DNA from: Bacteroides uniformis
GTDB lineage: Bacteria; Bacteroidota; Bacteroidia; Bacteroidales; Bacteroidaceae
Direction of reading: 5' to 3'
Assembly: GCF_025147485.1 (NCBI RefSeq)
Contig: NZ_CP102263.1
Coordinates: 2,679,501-2,743,500, forward strand
DNA length: 64,000 nucleotides
In this document: piece after piece, positions 1 to 8,940 of the stretch
Position numbering within the stretch: the stretch's first letter is position 1
Layout: each line of letters starts with the position of its first letter
Made by a program: the position numbers and the translations under genes
The notes under the pieces: model-generated
The model's input: only the letters and a program-made list of their open reading frames with translations
The model's database searches: none
Told to the model about the DNA's origin: nothing

Positions 1-173
1 CTATAGAGTCACATAAGGTAAGTTATGCTCATCTTGCATTAGATGATTTCAATGCTTATTTCATAGATCGAGCAAAACAATTGCTTGACAGAATAGAGCA
101 AGCGACAGGCAAATCTGTCTCAGGAAGAGATAGCGAAGAAACAATCCGTGAATTTGGTGTTGCTTTAATATAG
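1..173 (+). CDS. C-terminal fragment of an unrecognised protein
   Basis: An open frame enters from the left edge and stops at TAG 171-173, giving about 56 residues. The part read is helical and charged (it contains DDFNAYFIDRAKQLLDRIEQ) and ends in GVALI. I do not recognise the family. It lies 53 bases before the YobI-type NTPase on the same strand and shares its AT-rich composition, so the two may form one cargo operon of the mobile element. No start is visible. Confidence 0.5.
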   Translation, partial: IESHKVSYAHLALDDFNAYFIDRAKQLLDRIEQATGKSVSGRDSEETIREFGVALI

Positions 174-226
174 ATAGCAATCTGTAACAAACTAGAAAAA
201 TATGATTAATAAATAGCTGAAAATAA

Positions 227-2131
227 ATGAACTGGAGATTTTGGAAGAAAATATGTGCAAATAATTCGATGGAGGATGATAAACAAGTATCATTAACTCC
301 TGCTCTGCTTAATCGTGATAGTGAAAGTGATAAGAAGCAGTATAGGAGTGTTTTGAATCTTGCACGAAAACTAGAAGAGAAAGACATATTGAACATTGCT
401 CTTACTGGTCCTTATGGATCCGGTAAGAGTTCCATTCTTCGCTCTTTGATGAAAGACTATCGTAAATACAAATATCTTTCAATATCTCTTGCTACTCTAA
501 AGTCACCATTAGATGATAAAAAGAATAAAATAGATATTGATACGATGAATAATCGTATTGAATACAGCATTCTTCAACAACTTATTTATAAAGAAAAACA
601 AGAGACGCTTTATAACTCCAGATTAAAAAGGATTTATCATAAATCAACTTGGGCTCAATATGCTTTATCTTTTGCAATAATATTTTATATTGTTGCCTTA
701 ATTATTGTATTTGAACCATCATTTTTGGAGGTGGATTGGATTTGCAATCGCTTAAGTAATCCAGTATTAAATAAATGGTCTGATATTTTTGCTCTATCAT
801 ATATATTTGTTGCAACAATAATATTCGTTCAAAAGACTGTCAAATCATTGAGTAATAGTAAACTGAATAAGTTAAATCTAAAGAATGGAGAGATTGAATT
901 AAAAGAAAACAAAGAAGATACATCCGTTTTCAATAAGCACATGGATGAGATTGTCTATTTCTTTGAGGTTACTGATTATAATGTTGTGATTATAGAAGAT
1001 TTAGATAGATTTGATAATACGGATATTTTTCTTAAGTTAAGAGAGGTAAATCAACTCTTGAATCAGTCAAACTCTGTGGGGCGTAAAGTTACGTTCATTT
1101 ATGCGGTTAAAGATGATATGTTTTTTGATGAAGAACGTACTAAATTCTTTGATTATATCACAACTGTAATCCCAATAATCAATTCTTCAAACTCGGCAGA
1201 CAAACTGAAAGAGGAACTAGAGATAAAAGGCTATTCAGATCTTAATGTCGAGGTAATAGACAGTTTGGCTTTTTTCATTGACGATATGAGATTACTGAAG
1301 AATATTGTCAATGAATATGCCCAATATAGAGAAAAACTTGATGAGAAACTTGATCAAAACAAACTTCTTGCAATGATTGTATATAAAAACTACCATCCAA
1401 AAGATTTTGCTGATCTGCATAAAGGAAAGGGTGTTTTGTATGATTGTTTGCATAAGAAAAGTGAATTATTGGTTGAGCGCAATAGACAGATTGACGAGCG
1501 TATTAATGGAATAACTAAAAAACTTCAATCTTTAGAAGCGACACATGCCATACAAGAAAAAGAATTAAGGCTGATTTATATTGAAGGGTATCGTAGAAAA
1601 TTATCAAAACAAAATGAAAATAATGCCTTTTTGTTTTTTGTCGAAAACAATTTTATACCTCTTGAAGATATCGCAGAAAATGAAACGTTATTTAATTCCT
1701 TTATATCGCAATCCTCATTTCGATATCAATGTTTTAAGAGGCATCAAACTAACACATATTATGGTGTTAGATATTATTATGATACATCTGAAGATAGTTG
1801 CAATATTCAATTCAGTCAAATAGAGAAAATAGTTAATTCTACCTTTACCTACCATGAGCGATTAGAAGCCTTGCGAGAAGGGGAAAAAAGATATCGTGAA
1901 CAAATCAAGATACTAGAATTATCTCGTAATAATCATTATGCTACTCCAATACAAGAACTGTTGCTGGATGTTGATATGCAGACGCATAAAATTTTTAGTG
2001 AACTCAATGTCTCTAAAATGCTTGAAGTTTTCTTGAAAGAAGGACTTATAAATGAAGATTACTTTGATTATATATCTTTCTTTTTTGGTAAGTCAATTAA
2101 TAAGCACGACCATGATTTATCCTTGAATTAA
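227..2131 (+). CDS. YobI-family P-loop NTPase, N-terminal part (frameshifted)
   Basis: This is the N-terminal 634 residues of a YobI/KAP-type P-loop NTPase. The Walker A motif GPYGSGKSS is at residues 61-69 and a Walker B motif (VVIIEDLDRF) at 253-262. Two hydrophobic segments near 142-162 and 187-203 lie between them, a layout typical of membrane-anchored KAP/YobI NTPases. YobI-type proteins are usually about 1,200 residues. Here the frame ends early at 2131, and the missing C-terminal half continues in the next frame from about 2116. The family is found in prophages and mobile elements and is suspected of defence roles; its biochemical function is not established. Composition is much more AT-rich than the chromosome to the right, as expected for acquired cargo. 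Confidence 0.8.
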   Translation: MNWRFWKKICANNSMEDDKQVSLTPALLNRDSESDKKQYRSVLNLARKLEEKDILNIALTGPYGSGKSSILRSLMKDYRKYKYLSISLATLKSPLDDKKNKIDIDTMNNRIEYSILQQLIYKEKQETLYNSRLKRIYHKSTWAQYALSFAIIFYIVALIIVFEPSFLEVDWICNRLSNPVLNKWSDIFALSYIFVATIIFVQKTVKSLSNSKLNKLNLKNGEIELKENKEDTSVFNKHMDEIVYFFEVTDYNVVIIEDLDRFDNTDIFLKLREVNQLLNQSNSVGRKVTFIYAVKDDMFFDEERTKFFDYITTVIPIINSSNSADKLKEELEIKGYSDLNVEVIDSLAFFIDDMRLLKNIVNEYAQYREKLDEKLDQNKLLAMIVYKNYHPKDFADLHKGKGVLYDCLHKKSELLVERNRQIDERINGITKKLQSLEATHAIQEKELRLIYIEGYRRKLSKQNENNAFLFFVENNFIPLEDIAENETLFNSFISQSSFRYQCFKRHQTNTYYGVRYYYDTSEDSCNIQFSQIEKIVNSTFTYHERLEALREGEKRYREQIKILELSRNNHYATPIQELLLDVDMQTHKIFSELNVSKMLEVFLKEGLINEDYFDYISFFFGKSINKHDHDLSLN

Positions 2132-2145
2132 AACTTCGGCATAGT

Positions 2146-3846
2146 TTGCCGTATGACTATCATATAGATAAAGTAGGGCAGTGCGTAAAAAACATTCCTG
2201 ATAAATGTTACAACGATGTAAGTATATTGAATATTCAGGTGGTCGATTGTATTTGTCAGCATCTTGAAGAAGCAAATAACTCAAAACTTCATTCGATAGC
2301 ACAAGTTATTATGCATAATAAAAAGTGGGACTTTTTGATTGACTTCTATAAATCAGTTGAAGATTCAAGCTCGCTTTTCAACCATTTGGGCAGTATCGTT
2401 GATGGATTATGGAAGATCTTCGTGAAACAGAATTCCGATGAATTATTCGAGTCTTGGTTACGATTCCTCGAATTGAACCATTCCACCAAAGAAAGTCGTA
2501 ACTGGTTGAATAAACACTTCGCATTTATATCTCATAGAGTAGATCTCATAGGTTTTGATACAATCAAACAAATAGTGTCGAATGGAAAACTGATTTTTAC
2601 AGATATAGATGCAGAGTCTAGGTGTTTGCTTGAGTATGTTGTAGAAAACAAAGCATATATGTTGACACCAGAAAATGTTGTATGCGCATTTGTTCATTAT
2701 CGAAATGAGAGGGTGGAAACATTGGATAATTATCCTTTAAATGTTACAATACTGAGGAGCTGTAAATCAGCTAAATCTATATCAGATTATATAGATGAAT
2801 GTTTTGACAATGCACTAAATAATGTATTTATTACAGATACGGCAAAAAAAGAGAGTGTGGGAATTATTCTTGAAATTATTAATTCTGAGGATATAACAGA
2901 GGACACAAAACGCAAATACCTTTCTGGGCAACAGAATAAAGTTTCTCTTTCCGATGTTAACAATATACAGTGGGAGTTCGCTATTGAAGTTGATATAGTT
3001 ATACCAGCATGGCCTGAGATATATGCATTTTATGAGAGTCAGAATAATGTAATGATTTCCAGTTTGCGAATATTCATTACCAAACATATTGATGAATTAA
3101 CAGATATATCTGAATTGGATGATACTCAGAAAGAACTACTGGCACACAGTGCTTTATTGACATCAGATTTTGAAATTTTGGTATACGATAAACTTGTCAA
3201 AATCTTTGATGGAGTTACATTTAAGGATGCGGATATTAACAGTGTAGATAACGCTCATTTTAAGTCGTTACTTTGTGCTGATATGCTTCCATATAGCACA
3301 TATTATACGACAACAATTAGAGACAATCATAGTGATGTACTTACTTATTATGTAGATAAGTATTTGGATGAGTGTATTATAGAAATAGAGGAGTTGCCTA
3401 CAGATATGAGGCTATACAAGCATCTTATGAAAAATCCAAGAGTAATCGGTGAAAAAGCTCTAAGTGTAGTTCAACATTTTCTTCCTCATATTGTGTGGGA
3501 TAACGAATTGGCAAATATCACTCTTCCTGTGTTGAAAAACAATATTGAAAAATTTGATTATGACATAGAGAAGAACATTTTGGTCGCCTCTACTAATTTG
3601 CCAGAGCGATTGTCTTTTTTGATAGACTTGGTTGAAAAGTTTAGAGATGATTTTGACATTGTGACAGAATTAATAGAGTCTTTAGGCGATTCTTATCGAA
3701 GTATTACAGATAAATCAAAAAAGGCTACTATAGAAAATAATCACATGAATGAAATGCTTTTAGGGAAGCTAAAAACTATTGGATATATCTCATCATATAG
3801 AGAAGATGATGATAAACTTCGTGTAAGTCATAAACGTAATCACTAA
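2146..3846 (+). CDS. YobI-family NTPase, C-terminal part after a frameshift
   Basis: This 566-residue frame continues the preceding NTPase and is probably not a separate gene. It has no ATG: the first usable start is TTG at 2146. The frame is open back to 2116, where it reads FILELKLRHSL directly after KHDHD of the upstream frame. Adding one T to the TTT run at 2116-2118 would restore a protein of about 1,206 residues, the usual YobI length. The region is helical with no recognised catalytic motif, as expected for the variable C-terminal half. It could be a true loss of function, programmed frameshifting or a sequencing error. The gene converges on the mobilization operon across a terminator at 3923-3963. 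Confidence 0.7.
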   Translation: MPYDYHIDKVGQCVKNIPDKCYNDVSILNIQVVDCICQHLEEANNSKLHSIAQVIMHNKKWDFLIDFYKSVEDSSSLFNHLGSIVDGLWKIFVKQNSDELFESWLRFLELNHSTKESRNWLNKHFAFISHRVDLIGFDTIKQIVSNGKLIFTDIDAESRCLLEYVVENKAYMLTPENVVCAFVHYRNERVETLDNYPLNVTILRSCKSAKSISDYIDECFDNALNNVFITDTAKKESVGIILEIINSEDITEDTKRKYLSGQQNKVSLSDVNNIQWEFAIEVDIVIPAWPEIYAFYESQNNVMISSLRIFITKHIDELTDISELDDTQKELLAHSALLTSDFEILVYDKLVKIFDGVTFKDADINSVDNAHFKSLLCADMLPYSTYYTTTIRDNHSDVLTYYVDKYLDECIIEIEELPTDMRLYKHLMKNPRVIGEKALSVVQHFLPHIVWDNELANITLPVLKNNIEKFDYDIEKNILVASTNLPERLSFLIDLVEKFRDDFDIVTELIESLGDSYRSITDKSKKATIENNHMNEMLLGKLKTIGYISSYREDDDKLRVSHKRNH

Positions 3847-3922
3847 ATCAAATGCAAGAGAATAGAGGAATTTATAACTAAAGTTATGGAAAGAAAAGGG
3901 ATTGTTTGATAACGAATAAAAT

Positions 3923-3963
3923 AAAGTCTCAACCGATAGCATTCCTATCCGATTGAGACTTTT
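3923..3963. terminator. Bidirectional terminator between the NTPase and mobilization operon
   Basis: A long stem pairs AAAGTCTCAA at 3923-3932 with TTGAGACTTT at 3953-3962, extended by CCGATAG/CTATCCG with a small bulge around a CATTC loop. It sits between two converging transcripts and is flanked by A and T runs on both sides. Confidence 0.75.
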
Positions 3964-3966
3964 CGT

Positions 3967-4506
3967 TTATTTATCCCTGTCCGAAAACTTCTGTATAATT
4001 ACAGCAATACCAATCCCCAAAACAACCATAAGAATACAACCAATAACAGCCTTCCAAATCAATCCGGAATGCAAAATCTCTGCATTAGCTACTATCATGC
4101 ACACGAAAAAAGAAGATAGAGCAACTACAATGGTAATCAAAATGTAGAATGCCGTATCTGGGATGGGGATGGCATTGCTGGCTTTCTTTATTCTTCGCTC
4201 GGCTTCCTTACATTTGCTCTCAATCTGGCTGAGAAAATTGTATAGAAGGGTCGCACCGAATTCTACTGCTAACTTCTGTATTTCTTCAGAAATAATAGGT
4301 TTGCACTCATGTATAGAGTCGGATAGATTTTCAACTTCTGTTCTCAGCTTATATACGTTGTCATTCAGGCTGACAAGTTCCTTTGCGTTGATATCGAGTA
4401 ACTGCTTTTCTTCCTCCAGATATTCATTCTTGGGAGTGGCTTTTATGGCTTCCGCTTCACTCATTTCCGAGGAAAAATCGAATTTCTTTTTCATGTTCGG
4501 TTTCAT
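3967..4506 (-). CDS. Small coiled-coil membrane protein, third gene of the mobilization operon
   Basis: A 179-residue protein with a charged, coiled-coil-like N-terminal half (about residues 30-110) and two C-terminal transmembrane segments (about 117-140 and 150-171). It starts 4 bases after the relaxase stop codon, so it is translated with the mobC-relaxase pair. Proteins of this layout commonly follow relaxase genes on Bacteroides mobilizable elements. I do not know a proven function; a role in presenting the relaxosome to the membrane coupling machinery is inference from position. Confidence 0.65.
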   Translation of the reverse strand: MKPNMKKKFDFSSEMSEAEAIKATPKNEYLEEEKQLLDINAKELVSLNDNVYKLRTEVENLSDSIHECKPIISEEIQKLAVEFGATLLYNFLSQIESKCKEAERRIKKASNAIPIPDTAFYILITIVVALSSFFVCMIVANAEILHSGLIWKAVIGCILMVVLGIGIAVIIQKFSDRDK

Positions 4507-4510
4507 GGGC

Positions 4511-5722
4511 TTATCGTTTTAATCCTGTTTTCAGTTTCTTTCCTAACGAACGACTGGCGGCATGAGCGCATCTGCGAGCCCATTGCAAATTGTCTTCATC
4601 CTTGTCTCTCCACGGAAGGTCGCTTTGTGAGCCTCCACCACCTCCACCGGTTGTTACGTTGGGGGTATCTATCAGTCCGACAAATATAGCTACTGCCATA
4701 TCGGTAAGTTCCTGACAGTTGGCAATAAACCTGTAATCAAATTCGTCATTAAAACAGTCAAGTATTTTTTCCGGAATATAGAATCTGTAATCCTTACCTT
4801 CATGGCTGAGGGCATAGGAAATCATATCCTGACTATATGTGAGATATTGGGTATAGTCAATAGGAGCAACCTTATGTATCGCTGCCTGTTGAACGGCTTT
4901 GGGAGCATTATTTCTAATGACGGTAGCTGACTGATGGTGCAGTTTCTCCCATGTCGCAGGAAGTTTCGAGACCATCAGGTTCCTGCCGATTCCCAATTCT
5001 GAAGCCTTGTATTTGGTGTTTCCATTCATGAGGGCATATCCACGAAGAATACCTTTCTTGTCCTCTCTTTCATGGACGGTATAACCTTTCCGTATAAGAG
5101 TGTTCTTGTACTCATCCCATGACCATGATGGCATTGCTTTCAACACCTCCATACAGTCCCGGTTCACTTGTGGAATGTTACGATTTCTGATTTGTTCTGC
5201 AGTCGTCCAGCCACGTTTCTTTGCCACTCGCTCGGCGGCACGTTGCGCCCGAAGATGAATGTTATGGTCGTTGTTGATATTGCCATTTTCATCCAAACGG
5301 CAGACCGCAGCATGGAGGTGGGGAACTTCGCCTTTGGATTCTGTATGCAGCCAAACAGAGTATTTACTGTTAGCTAAATTGGTTGGACAGGAACGGATTT
5401 TTCCATCCTTGCCGGTAATCACCTGTTTGTCGAACTCCTCGGCGAAATCTTGCCAAAGTTTTTGCCAATCTTCGATGTCATAGAATTGGGTATGTTTGGG
5501 CGATGGACTCAACTCGATTCTGATAACGGAGTTCTTTATCGGGCGATGCTGGGATATGGTCAACTGCATGGAGTTCCATATCCCCATAGCGTCCGGTTCT
5601 GAGGGCAACAGATTGTCCAATACCCGATAAATTTTCTCCGGATGCTTCTTATGTTGTGATTCACCGGTAATGTAACGGAGGTCGTTGATGCCGTGCGATA
5701 TGGCTTTGGCTTTTGCAATCAT
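4511..5722 (-). CDS. Relaxase/mobilization nuclease (MobB type)
   Basis: This 403-residue relaxase should nick one strand at oriT and start conjugal transfer of the element. The HUH-type metal site is visible as H126 followed by PHLH at residues 134-137. A Gly-rich linker (six glycines) lies near residue 365, and the C-terminus is basic. Its ATG overlaps the stop codon of the upstream MobC-like gene by 4 bases, showing translational coupling. The size and two-gene arrangement match Bacteroides mobilization proteins that borrow the transfer apparatus of a co-resident conjugative element. No transfer (tra) genes are seen here, so the element is mobilizable and not self-transmissible, as far as the window shows. 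Confidence 0.85.
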   Translation of the reverse strand: MIAKAKAISHGINDLRYITGESQHKKHPEKIYRVLDNLLPSEPDAMGIWNSMQLTISQHRPIKNSVIRIELSPSPKHTQFYDIEDWQKLWQDFAEEFDKQVITGKDGKIRSCPTNLANSKYSVWLHTESKGEVPHLHAAVCRLDENGNINNDHNIHLRAQRAAERVAKKRGWTTAEQIRNRNIPQVNRDCMEVLKAMPSWSWDEYKNTLIRKGYTVHEREDKKGILRGYALMNGNTKYKASELGIGRNLMVSKLPATWEKLHHQSATVIRNNAPKAVQQAAIHKVAPIDYTQYLTYSQDMISYALSHEGKDYRFYIPEKILDCFNDEFDYRFIANCQELTDMAVAIFVGLIDTPNVTTGGGGGGSQSDLPWRDKDEDNLQWARRCAHAASRSLGKKLKTGLKR

Positions 5723-6147
5723 TCTTCTTCGGATTTAAGGTTGGACGGAATTTTGTTCTTCTCTTTTACAGTATTCAGGAACTGGCAGACACTTTCGGCT
5801 ACATTGCCAAGTTCCTTGAGCCAGTTGACCATGAACGGAATCTGATTGAACATTGCCATGCGCTGCTTTGTGGACATTCCGTGTAGGGCGGAGGTGTATT
5901 TTACGAGGTCTGCCCGACAATCGTCCAGATTCTGCAACAGGGCTGCTTCTTCTTTCGTAAGTCTCACTTTGGGCTTGAAGTTATAGGCACACGACAATAG
6001 GTAATCACTTATGGTCATACCGCATTGGGTAGCCATTGATTTTATATACTCCTTTTGAGTAGGAGTGACTTTCGCTCCGATGAAGACGTTTCTGGTTTCT
6101 TTAGAGGAGTTCGATGTATTTTCAATATCTTCTTTCATTTGAATCAT
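5719..6147 (-). CDS. mobC: MobC-like relaxosome accessory protein
   Basis: A 142-residue protein with an N-terminal segment (about residues 22-50, FIGAKVTPTQKEYIKSMA) resembling the ribbon-helix-helix and helical region of MobC/BmgB-type accessory proteins. Such proteins bind oriT next to the nick site and help the relaxase melt DNA. The gene overlaps the relaxase start by 4 bases. The space upstream (6148-6452) holds an inverted repeat proposed below as oriT. Start choice: ATG at 6147 is used; an in-frame ATG three codons later is equally possible. Confidence 0.8.
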   Translation of the reverse strand: MIQMKEDIENTSNSSKETRNVFIGAKVTPTQKEYIKSMATQCGMTISDYLLSCAYNFKPKVRLTKEEAALLQNLDDCRADLVKYTSALHGMSTKQRMAMFNQIPFMVNWLKELGNVAESVCQFLNTVKEKNKIPSNLKSEEE

Positions 6148-6164
6148 TGTTATAATTGTGAATA

Positions 6165-6189
6165 GGTGCGAGCTTGCGAGTACCGCACC
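6165..6189. other. Candidate oriT hairpin
   Basis: GGTGCG at 6165-6170 and CGCACC at 6184-6189 form a 6-bp inverted repeat around a 13-base loop, 18 bases upstream of the MobC-like start. A second, weaker inverted repeat (AACC/GGTT) lies near 6224-6243. Placement directly before mobC is where oriT is expected. The nick site is not identified. Confidence 0.4.
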
Positions 6190-6452
6190 GGCGAGGGAAC
6201 TGAGCAGGCAAGAGTGCCAGTGTACAACCGTAACGTAGTGAGGTTATACCTTGGCATATCTTGCAACAGATACCTGTTGATGCTTTCCGGCAAGCCATAT
6301 TGGATGTACATACAGAATCGGCAGACGGATTTGAACCAGAAACTAAGATATTCATCTAAAAGAGGGGGGATAGAATGAATACCTTGTGTGCAACCCCTGA
6401 CTACTTTGCTTTATTCTTATATATACGCCCCGACAATAAAGTAAAGTTGAAC
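6190..6452. other. Intergenic region between the mobilization and ATPase operons
   Basis: With the candidate oriT it makes a stretch of about 305 bases without a convincing gene. Open frames here are short, lack plausible start contexts and resemble no family I know. The left part probably belongs to the transfer origin. I see no clear terminator for the ATPase gene that ends at 6453. Confidence 0.4.
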
Positions 6453-7523
6453 TCAATAATGGTATTCTGGATTGAAGGCATAATCTTTCCCTTCTTTTAT
6501 AACCATTTGTTTGTCACTGAGCAATGTTGCGACCTTTACCGCCTTGTTATAACCGAGTTTTATACCCTGTAATCCGTAACCCTCTTGCAAGCGTTCTATA
6601 TAATCATCGTAATTGTTGATGTTGCCATTGGCAAAAACGGCATTCAATGCTGGACGATGTACATTCTTTGGAATCTCCTTGTCCGGATCGAACGGTCCTT
6701 TGGTTGGTCGTCCGGTCTTCTTCTCTTTTGGCAGATAGGACTCTACCGGTTCGGGTATGGCTTCCTCGTTTATGCGGAAAGCGAAAGGTTCAAACTCACG
6801 GTCGCGGATATGCACGGCTTCGACCACGCTTATGGTCTTGTCCTCTTTATCCACCTCGATCTGCATAATGGTTTCCGCTTTATTGTTGAGTTCAGTGCCG
6901 ATGTGACCACGAGCATGTTCGTCATTCTTGTTCTGATGCAGTACGGTATGGATGTGAATCTGTCTGTCGTCCGTCCACTGCATGAATTTGGAGATGATAT
7001 CGGTAGATTCACCGGGAGAATTGATGTCATACAGGAAATCACGAATGCCATCTATGATGACCAATCCCAAATCCGGTATTGTGCCAATGGCCTGTTCGAC
7101 TATCGCCAGACGTAGTTTAGGGGAGAACTTGCGTAGAGCCAGCATGAGCAGATTATCCGGTTTCTTGTCTTCCGGCAATTCAGCTAAACGTAGGATTCGT
7201 TTCAATATCTGCTGGCAATGATGTCGTCCTTGCTCCGTGTCGATGTACAGAATATTTCGCTTATTATCGGGAAAAGTGGACCGATAATGAAGAACGGTGC
7301 TGTTTCTCAATGCCGATGCGACTATGGCCGATACGTTAAAGGTTTTCTTGCTTTTGGCTTTTCCGATGGACGCACTGAAGTTTCCTAATGTACCGATAAC
7401 AGCATCGTCTACCATCAGCACCACTGGCGACTGCTCGTAGGTATTCGTCACGCTCACGATTGAATCTTCCATGTAAACCGCCAATTCTTCACATGAAGGA
7501 GTCGTATTGTCCGTCTTCTCCAT
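6453..7523 (-). CDS. RepA-like AAA ATPase of the mobile element
   Basis: A 356-residue RecA-fold ATPase similar in layout to the RepA/DnaB-like helicases carried by Bacteroides mobilizable elements. A variant Walker A (GKAKSKKT) occurs near residues 54-61 and a Walker B (LGLVIIDG) near 151-158. The C-terminal part (about 270-350, after GRPTKGPFDPDKE) looks like a winged-helix DNA-binding segment. It probably acts in replication of the excised circular form or in primosome loading. The start lies 2 bases after the stop of the upstream HTH gene, so the two are co-translated. Confidence 0.75.
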   Translation of the reverse strand: MEKTDNTTPSCEELAVYMEDSIVSVTNTYEQSPVVLMVDDAVIGTLGNFSASIGKAKSKKTFNVSAIVASALRNSTVLHYRSTFPDNKRNILYIDTEQGRHHCQQILKRILRLAELPEDKKPDNLLMLALRKFSPKLRLAIVEQAIGTIPDLGLVIIDGIRDFLYDINSPGESTDIISKFMQWTDDRQIHIHTVLHQNKNDEHARGHIGTELNNKAETIMQIEVDKEDKTISVVEAVHIRDREFEPFAFRINEEAIPEPVESYLPKEKKTGRPTKGPFDPDKEIPKNVHRPALNAVFANGNINNYDDYIERLQEGYGLQGIKLGYNKAVKVATLLSDKQMVIKEGKDYAFNPEYHY

Positions 7524-7525
7524 CT

Positions 7526-7900
7526 TTACCAGTTTTTCGGGTTCGGTTTACGACGATGGGATGCGAGCATGGACTCATTCTCTTCCTCAAAACTTTGCGG
7601 AGCCGGAGTCTTTCGGGAAGATTCCAGCCATCTATCCAGTTCATCACGATAGATGTAGAGATGTTTTCCTTGTTTTATAACCGGAATATCATCCTTTTTG
7701 ACCTTGTAATAAAAGGTTGACAACGGCATTTTAAGATAGTTGCAAGCCTCCTGTACGGTCATGGGAACGTGCGTGTTCTCTTTGGTTTCGTACTGCTTGG
7801 AAAGTTTCTCCGTTAGCAGATTTTCCATACTTGCGATTCTGTCGCATAGTTCGCCCACCACAGTCGGCAGGTCGTTGAATGTCAGTTGGTCTTTTTCCAT
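7526..7900 (-). CDS. Excisionase-like helix-turn-helix protein
   Basis: A 124-residue protein with a MerR/HTH_17-type DNA-binding domain at about residues 47-92 (MTVQEACNYLKMPLSTFYYK, then a wing and DELDRWLE). This is the layout of excisionases and element-encoded regulators. A predicted coiled coil precedes it. The downstream ATPase gene begins 2 bases after its stop, so it may autoregulate the pair. It could act as the recombination directionality factor or as a replication regulator; sequence alone does not decide. Confidence 0.75.
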   Translation of the reverse strand: MEKDQLTFNDLPTVVGELCDRIASMENLLTEKLSKQYETKENTHVPMTVQEACNYLKMPLSTFYYKVKKDDIPVIKQGKHLYIYRDELDRWLESSRKTPAPQSFEEENESMLASHRRKPNPKNW

Positions 7901-7999
7901 ATTATACTCTTTTAATCGTTTAATATACTGCGAACCAACTCAATGAAACCTTGCAGAACAATACAGACCGGATTAATTATTTCGTCTGCATGCGTTTTT

Positions 8000-8806
8000 T
8001 TAGTCTGAGTTACTATTATCTGTTTCTAAATGGAAGCGATAATCGCCTTTATCGGGCACGTCAATAGGAATCTGACTAGGAACTTGATCCCGTAAATTAA
8101 GTTTGAGATATTCAAGAGTCGCATTTTCGAGTTCGTGAGGAAATGAAGACTTGATAAAAATGGCTCTTTTTGCCAATGATACTCCCAAGCGTTCACCTAC
8201 ATTCCATGCCAGATGGCGAAGTCCCGGTGATCTCAGTGGATTATCTATATTGGAGCGAATGGGCTTGTATAAATCGGATCTATCACAGGCCATATACTCA
8301 ATATTAGAAATGAGGATTGCAATAGCTTCTTTAGACAGATAGGGTGCGGTTTTAATAGTTACATATTCACGAATAGCATTCATGACTTCTACTTGTTTTT
8401 CTGCTTCTTTCTTTTTGATGTTCTCTCGTATTGTATCATAATTATCTATAACTGAATTATTGGGCTGTTCAATAGTTTGAATTTCATCTGCACAATCGGT
8501 TTTTATTTCGAAACCAGAGTCAGTAATAATAGGAGATTGCCGGTCAAAAGAAAAATTGATTGGATTCTTCGTCAACCATGTGTAGAAAAATCGTTGCAGT
8601 AGACCACACAATAGGATTGTAACCACAAGGCCGATTATAACTGGAGTCGTTATTGTTGTGGTATTGATTTTGTGATAAGTGAATAGGTAAGTGTCTACTG
8701 CCACATAGGCAATTACCAATAATGCAAGAATAAAACTTATCCTCTTGGTCCGAATTTGAGTATTATTTGTCATCTGCTGCAAGTATTTGAAATGGTTATA
8801 TGGCAA
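8000..8806 (-). CDS. Two-TM membrane protein of unknown function
   Basis: A 268-residue protein with two N-terminal transmembrane segments (about residues 24-44 and 54-74) followed by a soluble, helical cytoplasmic domain with no recognised motif. It lies between the integrase and the HTH gene on the same strand. I cannot name a family. Similar small-membrane-plus-soluble proteins occur in Bacteroides mobile elements. Translation may start at the second methionine (MTNNTQIRTKR), which would place the first hydrophobic stretch nearer the N-terminus. Confidence 0.6.
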   Translation of the reverse strand: MPYNHFKYLQQMTNNTQIRTKRISFILALLVIAYVAVDTYLFTYHKINTTTITTPVIIGLVVTILLCGLLQRFFYTWLTKNPINFSFDRQSPIITDSGFEIKTDCADEIQTIEQPNNSVIDNYDTIRENIKKKEAEKQVEVMNAIREYVTIKTAPYLSKEAIAILISNIEYMACDRSDLYKPIRSNIDNPLRSPGLRHLAWNVGERLGVSLAKRAIFIKSSFPHELENATLEYLKLNLRDQVPSQIPIDVPDKGDYRFHLETDNSNSD

Positions 8807-8874
8807 AGTTATGTGCTATATTCCAGATATATATAATTAGTGATGACGAATCGCTCAATATTTGTAAAAAATAA

Positions 8875-8916
8875 CGGTTAGAGTATGATTTCAGACTAAA
8901 AATCATACTCTAACCG
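8875..8916 (-). terminator. Terminator after the integrase gene
   Basis: A perfect 17-bp stem (CGGTTAGAGTATGATTT at 8875-8891 with its complement at 8900-8916) has an 8-base loop. On the minus strand it is followed by TTATTTTTTAC. It lies 25 bases beyond the integrase stop. Confidence 0.8.
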
Positions 8917-8940
8917 CTTAAAAATAGGGATAAGTGGCTG

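Noticed and set aside
1..3966. Left attachment site of the mobile element
   Set aside because: I looked for a copy of the mnmE 3' end (TTTGCATCGGCAAATGA or its complement) and found none in this part. The left end must be outside the window.
8875..8916. Attachment or replication site because of the perfect 17-bp inverted repeat
   Set aside because: Position just after the integrase stop and the T-rich tract on the minus strand fit a terminator better.
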